Shown here: one piece after another, positions 26,901 through 37,700 of the stretch
Numbering within the stretch: the first letter of the stretch is position 1
How the letters are laid out: every line of letters begins with the position of its first letter
From: Cucumis sativus
Taxonomy: Eukaryota; Streptophyta; Magnoliopsida; Cucurbitales; Cucurbitaceae
Direction: 5' to 3'
DNA: 64,000 bases
Assembly: GCF_000004075.3 (NCBI RefSeq)
Contig: NC_026656.2
Span: 12,772,001 to 12,836,000, forward strand
Notes under the pieces: generated by a model
What the model was told of the DNA's origin: nothing
Seen by the model: the letters and a program-made list of their open reading frames with translations, nothing else
Databases searched by the model: none
Program-made: the position numbers and the translations under genes

Positions 26901-29789
26901 ATTTTCTTTTTAGAATGATAACGTTCGACCTTGTTTTTGTTTGTGATTTGAGATTAATTTATATTAATTGTCATGTTAGGAAATTAACAAGCAAAGATAA
27001 AAAAAAACATAAAACAATATGAAATCAACGTAGAGGTTTATGTGATTCATTAACCGTGTGTTAAAGTTGTTTATTAATTATTAAAGAGAAAATATAAGAT
27101 TACTTCGGTTATAAGAGTATTTATATATAACGCACTATTTTAAATTCTATCACCAAAATCGTGAATAACATAAATAACATAAATATGAATACAACAAAAT
27201 TCAGAAATTTAATCATTTAAAATGTCAAATAACAGATTCAAAATATACTAAGATAGTAAGATGCGAAGTTATGTTTTCAGAGAGAGAGAGTTGAGAATGC
27301 CACACACTTTGGTAGCAATGGAAAGGAAATTAATGAGTGAGTTATGTATTGATTGCAACATTTTGTGGTAGCTAGTTATGGTTGAAGATAAGAGGTACTC
27401 AAAGAAGCATGTGAAGACGTGAGGCTAATTAGCCATGAGGTGTGTTGAGTAATTGCCCTTTGTGAAAGTCTAACGAGGTTGATGAACCACTAACTCAAGT
27501 TGAGTGTTGAGAACATTTTTAATTTGTATCCTCTCTTGTGCTATAGCTATTGTTTTAGGTGCATTCACATAAAACAAGAAAACTAATCTAATTTAATTTT
27601 TTTCTATGTGAAAGAATCTTTTGTGTATGTATTAAAGAATCTCTCACGGTATTGCAGTTTTGACATCTTCTTAGGATTGTTTTTTGCTTTGAAAAAGATA
27701 GCTTCTCTCGTTATATATTCTCCATCTTTTTCTTAATGAGAAGGTGAGATAGCTGCAAGTTGCGGTTCTTTCGATTTCACTTGTCTAAAACAGAAGATTC
27801 TCACAATTCATAAATTGCTATCTACATACACGGTTGCTTACAAATTTATAAGAAGGCCACTTGTTTTAGTAATAAAAATATGTTGGAATTTTTGTGATTA
27901 TATAAAAATTGTATGATCTTCAGGTATTTAAATAATCTGGACTTGGGAGAGATTTACCATTTTGTTGTCACGTAAACGTCAAACTCTTTACCTTGTCTTA
28001 ATTCCAACGTTAGGTTGCGCACGTACTTAATTAAACCGAAATTCTCTAATCACTATTGTAAAGAGTCATTTTGTATTATATCAATCCCACAAAACAAACA
28101 CACTTCCTTCCCTTAAACAAGCTCAAAAAATTAGGTAACCAAATATTTAAAAACTTATCCCTATCTAGCTACAATGGACAAATCTAAAAAAAACAAATTA
28201 ACAATAATAGAAAATTTGATTCCTATTTGGCTTACAAAACCAATTATCATAAAAGCAAACACTCATTTTACATCATATCTCACATATACAATGTATATAC
28301 AACACACACATATTATATATATGAATTGGCTTTACATACAATTCCACAAACCTTTATACATCACAAAGCTTACACTTGGTTTCTTCCAAGAGGGTTCTTT
28401 TTTTTCTTTTCATTTTGGTGCATGATCCAATTAGTATTGGCTACCACTTTCAAAATCAACCACCATTGTTTAGCTAAAAGAAAAAAAGAATAGTGCACTT
28501 TATTGCAAAAAGCAACACATTGAGAAGGAAATAAAGGGAGAAAAAGAGAGATTAATATATAATCTTTCTTTGTTTTTGGCTTTTGGTTTAATTTGTGGCT
28601 TTAATTAAGAGTTCTAATCTTAGGTTGGCCATGAAATGTTTTTGACAAATATAGAATTGAGTGGTTGAGATATGAGCAGTGAATTTGGGTCTTTTCTATC
28701 AAACTCAAAACCTAATCAACCATTAACTTGTAATCCATTTACCGACATGCATACATTTTCATTAATTCGATACGATCAAAAAGTTATATATCTTGAGTTT
28801 AGTTTATTATTATTTTTTTTTTGTAGGGATTGTTGTAATAGGATAATTACTTGGTCTATTATCTCGATTCTCCTTTACCTAAGTTGTTGACCATATATAA
28901 AATTGTCGCAGTTATAATCCCATATGAATCTATGAACGAGCTAGCTAGGATCTATAATAATACGTACACAGTACACATAGTTTGCATCACTTTCAAACTA
29001 TTGTTAATAATAATAATAATAACAAATAATTTTAGAACATTTTTTTTCCATCGATCATCCTCCTGTTTTAACTACTAATTATTTAAAAATTTTAAAAATA
29101 AAAAACCACGAAGAACTTTACCGATCCTTTCTTTTATACGTTATCAAATAAAGTGATAATAAATAACACAATATATATTAGTTTTATATATGTTTATACA
29201 CACTAGTGTATGATCATAATCCTTTTCACATTCTTTTACATGTCACTTAATCAGTCATATATCATACAAATAGCTAAATTCAAAATTGAATTACTTTAAA
29301 CTTATTTTAATGTATGAAATCCCATTTGAATTAGTCATTTATTTTTCTTTCATCTTGAACAGTAGGGTTTTTATAGACATTGGAATAATGGGCCCTTTTT
29401 TTGAAAAGGGAAATTTATGATTAAGACTATATAAAAGGCCATTATATAATATAATGCCTCTGCCCCTTGTCTTCTTGGAAAGCCATCACACTTCTACATC
29501 AATTCCTTTATCTATTATCTAAATCCTTCCTGCCGACTCGATACCGAGAATCTTGTTATCCACCGTTATAATTTCTTATACAAGAGTGAGACAGAGCTAC
29601 CATTTTTGTTCTTAAATTTTGAGTATGTTACATCTTTACTTTAACAAAAATTCTCATACTATAGAAAAATTTTAAATTACCATATAGTTTGTTTATCATT
29701 GTTAAAAATAGAGTAAGGTTCATCAACATTAAAAAATATTTTTGAAAATAAATTTATAGTAATGAAACAAATTAAAAGAAGTATGGTTT
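23977..29789. other. AT-rich intergenic DNA
   Basis: No coding sequence recognised. It contains the tandem duplication at 25517-26034. A block near 27028 (CAACGTAGAGGTTTATGTGATTC) resembles one near 23607 (CAACGTAGAAATTTACATGATTT), suggesting a dispersed repeat family. A TATA-like islet (CTATATAAAAGGCC) lies near 29428, followed by a GC-richer stretch without an ORF. Confidence 0.5.
25517..26034. repeat. Diverged tandem duplication, unit about 278 bp
   Basis: Copy 1 (about 25517-25794) and copy 2 (about 25795-26034) both open with TTAGAATATAT, then TTTTTAAAGATAAAAA. They then share GTAAACATAA-TT-G-GGTTTAAA, a TATCGATAAA block, TTTGGTTACTT/TTTGGTTGCTT, and a closing TTTTTTAGTTTAA. Identity is moderate with many small indels, so the event is old. 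No coding content. Confidence 0.65.
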
Positions 29790-30060
29790 TTGTAGTACTG
29801 GCACCAACGGATTTAGTATAAGTCTAGAGGGACTGAACCCCCTCAATTTTATCGTCTTTATATAATATGTATTAAGAAAACTAACTAATGTTTAATATTT
29901 GTAGGTAGCTTAGTGGTAACTCTGCTTGTCACTCCCCTTTCTAACTTGAGTTCATTTTTAATTCGCCATTGAATACTGGTATGTTGCAGTTCTTCATTCA
30001 TACGTTTCAAAAAGATAAATATTATTATTATTATATATATATATAAAAAGAAAAGAAACT
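29790..30060 (+). mobile_element. tRNA-derived SINE-like relic
   Basis: TAGCTTAGTGGT at 29906-29917 matches a tRNA A-box. About 30 nt on, a GAGTTCATTTT block at 29948 is a degraded B-box. The unit ends in an A-rich, (ATT)n/(AT)n tail (30010-30055), as SINEs do. A preceding segment (ACGGATTTAG...GGGACTGAACCCCCTC) may be part of the element or an adjacent one. No target duplications were found, and the family was not identified. Confidence 0.35.
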
Positions 30061-32960
30061 GTATATTGAAGTTCAAAAGTAAAAGTCACGAGACGTTTGA
30101 CGTGTTTGGTAGGTATAGTTGTAGGTTTGAATCTCTTCATTCTAATTGTGATGTCATGTTAAATTTGTATGGAAATATAATGTAAACGGTATTTTATTCA
30201 TTTTTATAATAAAAGTAGTTGTATAGAACAAGAACTTTTGGACAAAATTTAGGACATTGCAACATAATATTATTGCATGTGATTGGGAGATGGGTTGAGA
30301 TAAGATGGTGTAATTTAGGGTTTCAACTTCCAATACCAACAAAGAAGTTAGAGAAAAGAAATGATGGAATCGAATATGACCTAATTTTTTGAGCTCATCA
30401 ACCACATGACCTAATTTTCCTTTCACATTTTTATATGATTGGGATATGGTTTTTAATTGTTTTCCCTGAAGCCTTTTTTTTTTTTCTATTGCACATTTTC
30501 TAGATAGAGACTTATTTGCAAATGGATACATTTCTATCTCTCTCTCTCAAAAAAAAAAAAAAGCAAATAAACTCTCTCTCTCACATTCACAACATTTTCG
30601 GATGAACATTAGACTTTGGATGGTAATTTGGAGAGATCGAAATTAAATTTAGGGTTTAAATTATAATTGAACTTTTATTTCACTCTTAAAGTTTAAGGAG
30701 GAAAGATCACGTTAATTATCGTTGAGCTAAGTTTAACTTGACTAACTTTTGTTTTCTATGGGTTTAGAATCGTTTATATTTTAGTATAGAAACTTTGAAA
30801 AGTTGAGAGTTATGATGCACGAATTCTCAAACTCTCAAACTATATGGAAACTTTTTAAGTAATTATTTTAGTTATAGTTATTGTTTTCTAAGCCTCTCAG
30901 ATCCGGCCAATTAATACTTATTTTTAAATTTAGGTAGCTTTAAATACATGCACATGTCATCATGTAATGCAAAGTCTCAATTTATCTACCTATTTTAAGA
31001 AATTGACAGTTTGATCTTCCGTCCTTATAATTATCGGATTTTATTCCGAAGAAGTTTTACATAGTGCCGAACATCTTTCTACTCCAACAACACATAGTAC
31101 TCTTGGAAAAGGAAAAAAAACACAAATTTTAATTGAGACTTATTATTTAATCATTGGGTGATTAGTTAAATTATAGCATTTTTAATAATTTTATAATATG
31201 CATTTAAGGGTATAGAATTTTTAATCATATTCTCTCCCTCTCTCTCTCTCTCTTTAATAATTTGAAACAATTCTCTCTATGGACACAAACAAACTTTGTT
31301 TCTTTGCCCTTACACACTTTGTCTCCCATCTCTCATGCATATATACCCAAAATAATATTCTCCTCATTCATTGTTTTCTCATTTAAAATAGGAATATGAT
31401 CTCAAATATTGCTTAAGATTTATTCATGTTTTGAATCAAATTAAAACAATTTTTAAATTGATGCAATATTCACAAAATAGTATAATAAAATAGAAAATGT
31501 ATCAATAATACACATACTCCTAAAATGTGTCGTTGTATCAATTGAAACTTCAAATTTAATCTTTTTGTCAACATATTAGCTTATCTCATCTAATATCAGT
31601 GTATGCTAATGACCTAATTCCTTTACCCAATTTATACTAAAAAAGATCCAAATTTTGTTTAACTTATAATTTCGATCAATTTAAACTTTTCATTACGATC
31701 ACTTTTAAGTTGATGCACAGACAACTCTCAAAGAAAATTTTAACTAAGTTTAAATTTATTCACTCGTGAAGAGTTTTTTGCATGATAGTTTTGCAAATGG
31801 GACATGCATGATGTATAAAGTAAATTGATACATATTTATAAAAATTTAGTGTTTAAATTAGTATATTTATTTGTCTCGACGTTTAATTAGGGCAACCCAA
31901 ATTTAAAGTATAACTTAATAAATACGTGGAAAATGAGAAGTAGTTGAACCCACCAAAATGAGCTCTAAATTACAAGAATCTAATTAGCATAAATCTCCCA
32001 ATTAATTAAGTTAGGAGCTCATCAATTTTGAGCTTAATATTAACAATTATTTTCTCTTTAAAACTTTGAGTCCCCACACCAACCCTCTAATTTGTTTCTG
32101 AACTAACAGAAAAATTGATAAATAAAGAAATTGTTTCGTTGTTTAAAACATTAACATATATAACCCAACTAAAACAAATTATAACAAATGTTAGATCTAA
32201 AAATGTTGAAATATACTTAATTATTAGATCTAAAAATGTTAATAATTGTTTTCTCTCTTCTGTTCTTTTACAATTGGTTGGTAAAGGTGAACTTAGGTGC
32301 ATAAGGCCAACCTAAATATTATTGGTCCATAATGGTTGATGGGCTTCCTTTGATATGTAGTGACCCTTAAGTGAATTATGTTTGGTAGGGGTCCAACTTT
32401 GATGATTCCAAAAAGTTTGATCAATCCAACTAAGTCTTAATAGTTTGACTTGAGTTATAACCTTGTTTAGGTTAGGTTCGATTTCAATTAAACTCAAACC
32501 CTATAATTAAATTAGATTGCTTCATATGCTCACCTAAAATTAGTTTATATTGAATTCAAGTCTGACATAAAATTTAGGCTAAATTCTAACAAAATAAAGC
32601 ATAAAAAGTGCTACTAAATTTTTAAAAGTTTCAAAAGAGGTTAAAAAAATATTCTTACCACTTGTGAAATCGTTAAATATCCATCAACTATTAAAAAGTT
32701 TTATAAAAACCCTTTTAACTTAAACAAAAAAAATTAAGTTAGAATGGGTTAGATGCATATGTTATAAAAGTTGTTTGGGTTGAATAAATTTACGGGTTGG
32801 GATGGTTGAGTTAGATCCCACAACTAAACTTTGATTATTTAGAGATAATAATGAAGTGTATAACAACATTTGTGAAGAAAGGCAAATTATAACAAAATAT
32901 ATCATGGATAGATCTTAAGAAGACTATATAATTATTGTTATTAGAATTTTGAAACAAGGA
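30061..32960. other. AT-rich intergenic DNA upstream of the tRNA-Leu gene
   Basis: No gene recognised. Simple repeats include CT runs near 30537 and 31230-31255. GGTTTGAATCT near 30125 resembles a B-box but has no partner A-box. Confidence 0.6.
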
Positions 32961-33044
32961 GTCAGGATGGCCGAGTGGTCTAAGGCGCCAGACTCAAGTT
33001 CTGGTCCTCTAACGAGGGCGTGGGTTCAAATCCCACTTCTGACA
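32961..33044 (+). tRNA. tRNA-Leu (anticodon CAA)
   Basis: An 84-nt class II tRNA. Acceptor GTCAGGA pairs with TTCTGAC (one G-T pair) before discriminator A. Anticodon stem CCAGA/TCTGG encloses loop CTCAAGT, giving anticodon CAA, which reads UUG. A long variable arm (TCCTCTAACGAGGGCG region) is typical of tRNA-Leu, and the T-arm holds GGTTCAAATCC. There is no intron. A T-rich Pol III terminator (TTTCTTTTTTC) follows at once. Confidence 0.95.
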
Positions 33045-33792
33045 TTTCTTTTTTCTTTTCTATTTTTCCAATCGCTAAAACGGCAGTCGACAACATCGTT
33101 TTTCTAACCTTCTTTTCTCCATTGAACAAAACGTTGCCGTTTTTAATGTACGAGATCAATACAATATTTTCTTTTTTCTTTTTCATTTTTTTAACTTAAT
33201 ATTTTTTTTCTTATTTTTTAAAATACAAAATTTGGATTCTGAAGTGTTATATTTTTGTAAGGTGTTTTAAAAAGGATTTTTTTTTAAATAGAAAAAATTG
33301 ATAAATTGTTTACATTTTATAAAACGAAATCACTAAAAAAACAAATTTTATTATGCTTGATTTTTTCAATGAAGTGTAAATATTTTGTTAAATGTTCATT
33401 TTTTGTAACTTTTCTTTTCAAACAGTAGCAAAACATTGAAACTATTTACAAATTATAGCAAGATTTATCTAACTATTTTTAGTTAGTTATATATATTTCT
33501 TTTTTTTTGCTATTTTTTACTTTTAAATTTTAAGTTGTTTTTCTTATAAGCTATGTAGGTAAAATAGTGATGGAAATTGATTTAATTAAAAAGATAGCTT
33601 TCCTAGAAAAATAAGCTAAAATATTTACAAACATATAAAAACTTGATGTCTATAAGTAATAGACCGTGATAGGCATTGATGAACATATATCAATGTTTAT
33701 AACTATCATAGGTATAAATGTTTATTAATGTTTATCTATGACTATCACTGTTAGACTTATATTTGTAAACTATTCTACAAAGATTGAAATTT
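33045..33792. other. AT-rich spacer
   Basis: Begins with the tRNA terminator. Otherwise A/T runs and no gene seen. Confidence 0.6.
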
Positions 33793-34560
33793 TTACTTGA
33801 CCTTGCCTATAAAAGTCTCACCATGAGAATCACATAAACAATAACTTGTTATCAAAAGACCCTTGGTACTTCCAATGGCAACATCAAAATTTGCCTTAAG
33901 AGGCCGTGTAGGAGGGGTTGTCCAAGTAGTCTTTCTCAGAGGAAGGAAGATCCAAAGGCAATGAGCTTGGTTGGTTGGTTGGCTGCCTATCATACCATTC
34001 GGTAGAAAGCACCCAAGCAAGAGGATGTTCAACAGAATATTGGAGTGCAACCTTCATACATTATTGAATTGCGAGACAACGCCAAATAGAGGACAAGATA
34101 AGGAAGAAAATCCTCAGATCTTGGCAACTGAGAGTCTCTCTAAACTGCCTTACAAAATAAAGATGCATAATCGGTGTAAATGGTATAACAGAGAGACAGA
34201 CAGACAAGGAAACCAAGAAGACTAAAATATTTCTACTTCCTTTACAAAACCAAAGAACATGAATATTAGATTCAAATCCACAATAACATAAAGAGCACAT
34301 CCAAACAGATGTATACAATCTGCCAAAAATGCAGAACCTCATGTGTTGGAAGATTGTTGAGACATTCCATACATTTTTTTTTTTTTTTCATTTGGGAGGA
34401 ATAGCCTACGACTTGTACAGAGTCTTCCATATCTTGTTCATCAAATTGTTTGAGAAGGGAGAAGTTGGAAGAGAATCAATATAAGCCACTTTTTACTGAA
34501 AATGAGCTCTTCTTGTCGTAGTCCCAAAATAATTCATTTGGACAAAAATCCACTTTACTA
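33793..34560 (-). pseudogene. Broken 3' end of a LINE (non-LTR retrotransposon): zinc-ribbon and RNase H-like region
   Basis: Read leftwards from 34560, translation in shifting frames gives a stretch with KIWKTLYKS and AIPPK. Next, at 34342-34061, comes a block with CSLCYCGFESNIHVLWFC, the C-x2-C...E..H..W.C pattern of the zf-RVT domain that follows plant LINE reverse transcriptases. From 34050 to 33793 comes WTTPPTRPLKANFDVAIG, matching the start of the RNase H-like RVT_3 domain (usually W-PP-G-LK-NFDGA). Stops and frameshifts separate the parts and no reverse transcriptase is left. It is a dead 5'-truncated copy. Confidence 0.7.
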
Positions 34561-35863
34561 ACCTATGGTATCTTTATGATACTTATAAAAACCAGCTGAT
34601 ACTTCTTTTGTTAGTTTTATTTACTCTCTATATATATTAAAGAAAACATTAGGATTATTGAACAAAATAGAACATTCCATGGCTTAAAAAACAAACAAAC
34701 AAACAAACATTCCATTGCCAAAAACATAAACAGCAAACATCCACCAACTAGCAACAGTTAATGAGTGATTCTTAAATGTATGTAAAAGAATAAAGAATAA
34801 CTTTGTGAAATGTATGCAACCAATCTTTCATCTTTTCAATTGGAGTTTCTTAAAATGGGAAGATTTGTTGGTACAATATAAAGTCTTTTGCTTGGAAATG
34901 AAATCACTAACCTATCTTCCTTGTGTTTGCTTTTATGTTAACAGAAATTATCTTTCAATGTTGGTTCTAATATAGTACACTTTCATATTTGAATATTCGA
35001 AAGTACAAATTCATCTCGTCATTTACATCGAGACAAGTAAAATGAAATGGCAAGTTTTACGTGCAACTGAAATTTACTAGGATTTTAAAGATCACGAACA
35101 TTGAAGAAACATTTTCTTCTAGTTCCAGCAAAAATCTAATCAAAGCCATTTCTATAGAAAGAACAAGTCTATGCCTTGCGAGGAACAAAAACACAAATCA
35201 ATCAAACCATGTTCGGCAAGACCCAAACTTTTATTATTGTTGGTTATATCCTAATAACACTCAGCGTTTAGGTCAGGATACCCAAACATCTAATTTATTC
35301 AATAACGAACACCCTGTCAAAGCATGAAACATTTAGAGTAGGAGAGAAGCCAAAGTTAGTGCAAGTAAAAAACATTTTTGTGGAGCTCATTAATCATTAC
35401 ATTACTGCATTGCTGTAAATTATGGAATGTCAAAAGAGACTTGAAAGAGAAAAAGGAAAAAAAGGAAAAGGAAAATCTATAGCTTAGAAGAGAAAAAAAC
35501 AAGAATAAATAACTATGTTAGGTAACATTTTCATCTTCCCTCAAAAAAGAAAAAGCATCTCTACTTTTATTGTTGTTGTTATACCCTAATATCAGTCAGG
35601 TTTGGGTCCGAGCATACCCAAAACATCCAACTTATTCAGTAACAAACAACGGTCAAACCATACAGCATTTAGAGTAACAAAGAATGCAAAATTAGCATAA
35701 GCAAGGATCATTACCATTTTTCGAGAGCTCATTAATCATTACATAACTTATTACTCTAAATTATGCATTCCCATCAGAAATCACATCTATAATTCTAAGA
35801 TTTGTGAAAAGGATATAAGAAAAGACAGACAAAATCAAAAGAGATGATATTAGAAGTAAAAGA
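34561..35863. other. Spacer and 3' flank of the amidophosphoribosyltransferase gene
   Basis: No gene seen. An AAAC run (AACAAACAAACAAACA) lies near 34690. The main structure is the diverged duplication at 35228-35772. The transferase transcript should end within this stretch. Confidence 0.55.
35228..35772. repeat. Diverged direct duplication of about 200 bp beyond the ASE stop codon
   Basis: Copy 1 (35228-35430) and copy 2 (35563-35772) share ACCCAAACATC, TTATTCA-TAAC-AACA, CATTTAGAGTA, a TTAGTGCAAG/TTAGCATAAG block, and GAGCTCATTAATCATTACAT. Matching order over 200 bp shows common origin. They are separated by about 130 bp of A/G-rich sequence. The nearer copy lies 90 bp beyond the stop codon of the transferase gene and may be part of its 3' UTR. 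Confidence 0.75.
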
Positions 35864-37597
35864 TCAAAGACCTCCAACTTTCTCCACTGTGAGATTATTG
35901 TCAAGATTCTGGTTTATATTGGCTTGAACCCAACCTCCATCAATGGATTCCAAGCTTCCATTCAACCCATCATCAACAAAATCTCCCACCCTTTTCACTT
36001 TTAATTCTCTTGGCTCAACAGGGTAGTTACCTGAAAAGCAAGCATAGCAAAACTTTGTAGAATCATTTCCCAAAAGCTTTTCCAAGCTACCAAATGGCAG
36101 AAAAGCAAGTGAATCAGAGCCTATAAACTCTCTTATTTCCTCCACACTCATCCTGTTGGAAATCAGTTCTTCAGAACTTGGTGTGTCCACTCCATAATAA
36201 CATGAGGCTATAATTGGAGGACTAGCTATCCTCATATGAACTTCTTTTGCTCCTGCTTCCTTCAACAATCTCACAATCTTTGAAGATGTTGTGCCTCTAA
36301 CAATTGAGTCATCCACAACAACAACTCTCTTCCCTTCCAACACTGCTCGAACAGGCGACAGCTTCAGCTTTACACCGAAGTCACGAATCTTCTGCGATGG
36401 TTCGATGAATGTCCTCCCCACATAATGAGACCTTATGAGACCTTGTTGGAAAGCAACCCCAGCTTTGGCTGCATACCCAAGAGCAGCTACTACTCCTGAA
36501 TCCGGGACAGCTATTACAACATCACAATCAACAGGGGCTTCAGTGGCAAGTATCTCCCCGAATATTCGGCGGGATTCGTAGACAGAACGGCCGAAGACAA
36601 CAGAGTTGGGAAGAGCAAAGTATATGTGTTCAAAAATGCAGGATTTAGGCTGAGGATGAGCCATTAAACAGAGGGATTGAATACCATTCTTATCAACTAC
36701 TAAAACTTCCCCAGGAAAGACTTCTCTTTCATATGTAGCTTCAATTAAATCAAGAGCACAAGTTTCAGAAGCAAATACAACAGCCCCATTACTTCTCCTA
36801 CCCATAACCAAAGGCCTAAAACCAAAAGGGTCACGAACAGCAACTAATTTATCTTCAGTAATAAAAACCATAGAATAAGCTCCTTCAAGCTGTTCACAAG
36901 CATCAACAATCCTCAACAAGAAAGGTCTATGTTTTGAAATTGCAATAAGGTGAAGAACAACCTCAGTATCGGAACTAGTATTGAAAATAGAACCAGTATC
37001 TTCAAGCTTAGCTCTAAGAGAGCGATAATTAACTAAATTACCATTATGAGCAACCCCAACAGACCCAAATCTGTAACCAGCAACAAAGGGTTGAACATTC
37101 TTAAGCATAGAAGATCCAGCAGTGGAGTAACGAACATGACCAATCGCAGAATCCCCAGGTAATTGATCAAGTTTTGTTTGATTGAAAACCTCAGAGACAA
37201 GGCCAACGCCAGTAACAGACTGGAGAACGTTTTCATTGACGGCAACGATTCCGGCGCCTTCTTGGCCACGGTGTTGGAGAGCGTGAAGTGCTAAATAACA
37301 GAGACGAGAGGCTTCTGGGTCGCCGTAGATTCCAACAACACCGCACTCCTCGCGGAGTTTTTCGTCGGAAGAATCGTTTTCGTCGTGACCGGAGAAGAAG
37401 TCGGAGATAGGGGATTTGGAGGCGGAGGAGAGGAAGAGGGGTTTGTGAGGATTGGGAAGAGAAAAGGAAGAGGGAAAGTGGGATTTTTGGAGGGTTTTAG
37501 AGGAAACGGAAATATGGGTTTGAAGAGTGGGGGTGGGATGAGAGAGAGATGAAGAGGAAGAAAGAGAAGGGAGGTTGAGAGTGGTGGCGACCGCCAT
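35864..37597 (-). CDS. ASE: Amidophosphoribosyltransferase, chloroplast (first step of purine synthesis)
   Basis: 577-residue complete intronless ORF. The enzyme joins PRPP and glutamine to give 5-phosphoribosylamine, the committed step of de novo purine synthesis, in plastids. Residues 1 to about 70 are Ser/Thr/Pro-rich with few acidic residues, a plastid transit peptide. A short acidic propeptide precedes C85 (REECGVVGIYG), the glutaminase nucleophile that becomes N-terminal after cleavage. The Ntn glutaminase domain follows, then the phosphoribosyltransferase domain with PRPP loop VVVVDDSIVRGTTS (425-438). C320, C466, C517 and C520 fit the four [4Fe-4S] ligands of the Bacillus-type enzyme. 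All key residues are present. Arabidopsis has three paralogues; which one this matches was not decided. Confidence 0.97.
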   Translation of the reverse strand: MAVATTLNLPSLSSSSSLSHPTPTLQTHISVSSKTLQKSHFPSSFSLPNPHKPLFLSSASKSPISDFFSGHDENDSSDEKLREECGVVGIYGDPEASRLCYLALHALQHRGQEGAGIVAVNENVLQSVTGVGLVSEVFNQTKLDQLPGDSAIGHVRYSTAGSSMLKNVQPFVAGYRFGSVGVAHNGNLVNYRSLRAKLEDTGSIFNTSSDTEVVLHLIAISKHRPFLLRIVDACEQLEGAYSMVFITEDKLVAVRDPFGFRPLVMGRRSNGAVVFASETCALDLIEATYEREVFPGEVLVVDKNGIQSLCLMAHPQPKSCIFEHIYFALPNSVVFGRSVYESRRIFGEILATEAPVDCDVVIAVPDSGVVAALGYAAKAGVAFQQGLIRSHYVGRTFIEPSQKIRDFGVKLKLSPVRAVLEGKRVVVVDDSIVRGTTSSKIVRLLKEAGAKEVHMRIASPPIIASCYYGVDTPSSEELISNRMSVEEIREFIGSDSLAFLPFGSLEKLLGNDSTKFCYACFSGNYPVEPRELKVKRVGDFVDDGLNGSLESIDGGWVQANINQNLDNNLTVEKVGGL

Positions 37598-37700
37598 AAG
37601 AGGAGCTCGGAGAAGAAGAAGATGATGAAGAAGACGGTGACCGTAGGAATAAGGAATGGCTTTGAAGGCTTTTGAAGGCTTTTGAAGCCGTTTGGAGTTT
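37598..37700 (-). promoter_or_regulatory. 5' leader / proximal promoter of the amidophosphoribosyltransferase gene
   Basis: The transcript strand carries a TCTTC-rich leader just before the ATG and, farther up, a short tandem repeat of about 10-12 bp (GCCTTCAAAA on the transcript strand, three to four copies at about 37656-37690). No TATA box was seen, as is common for plant housekeeping genes. The ends are approximate. Confidence 0.4.

Noticed and set aside
32980..33186. Minus-strand ORF ending in SEVGFEPTPSLEDQNLSLAP
   Set aside because: It is the antisense of the tRNA-Leu gene; this peptide type is a well-known false ORF.
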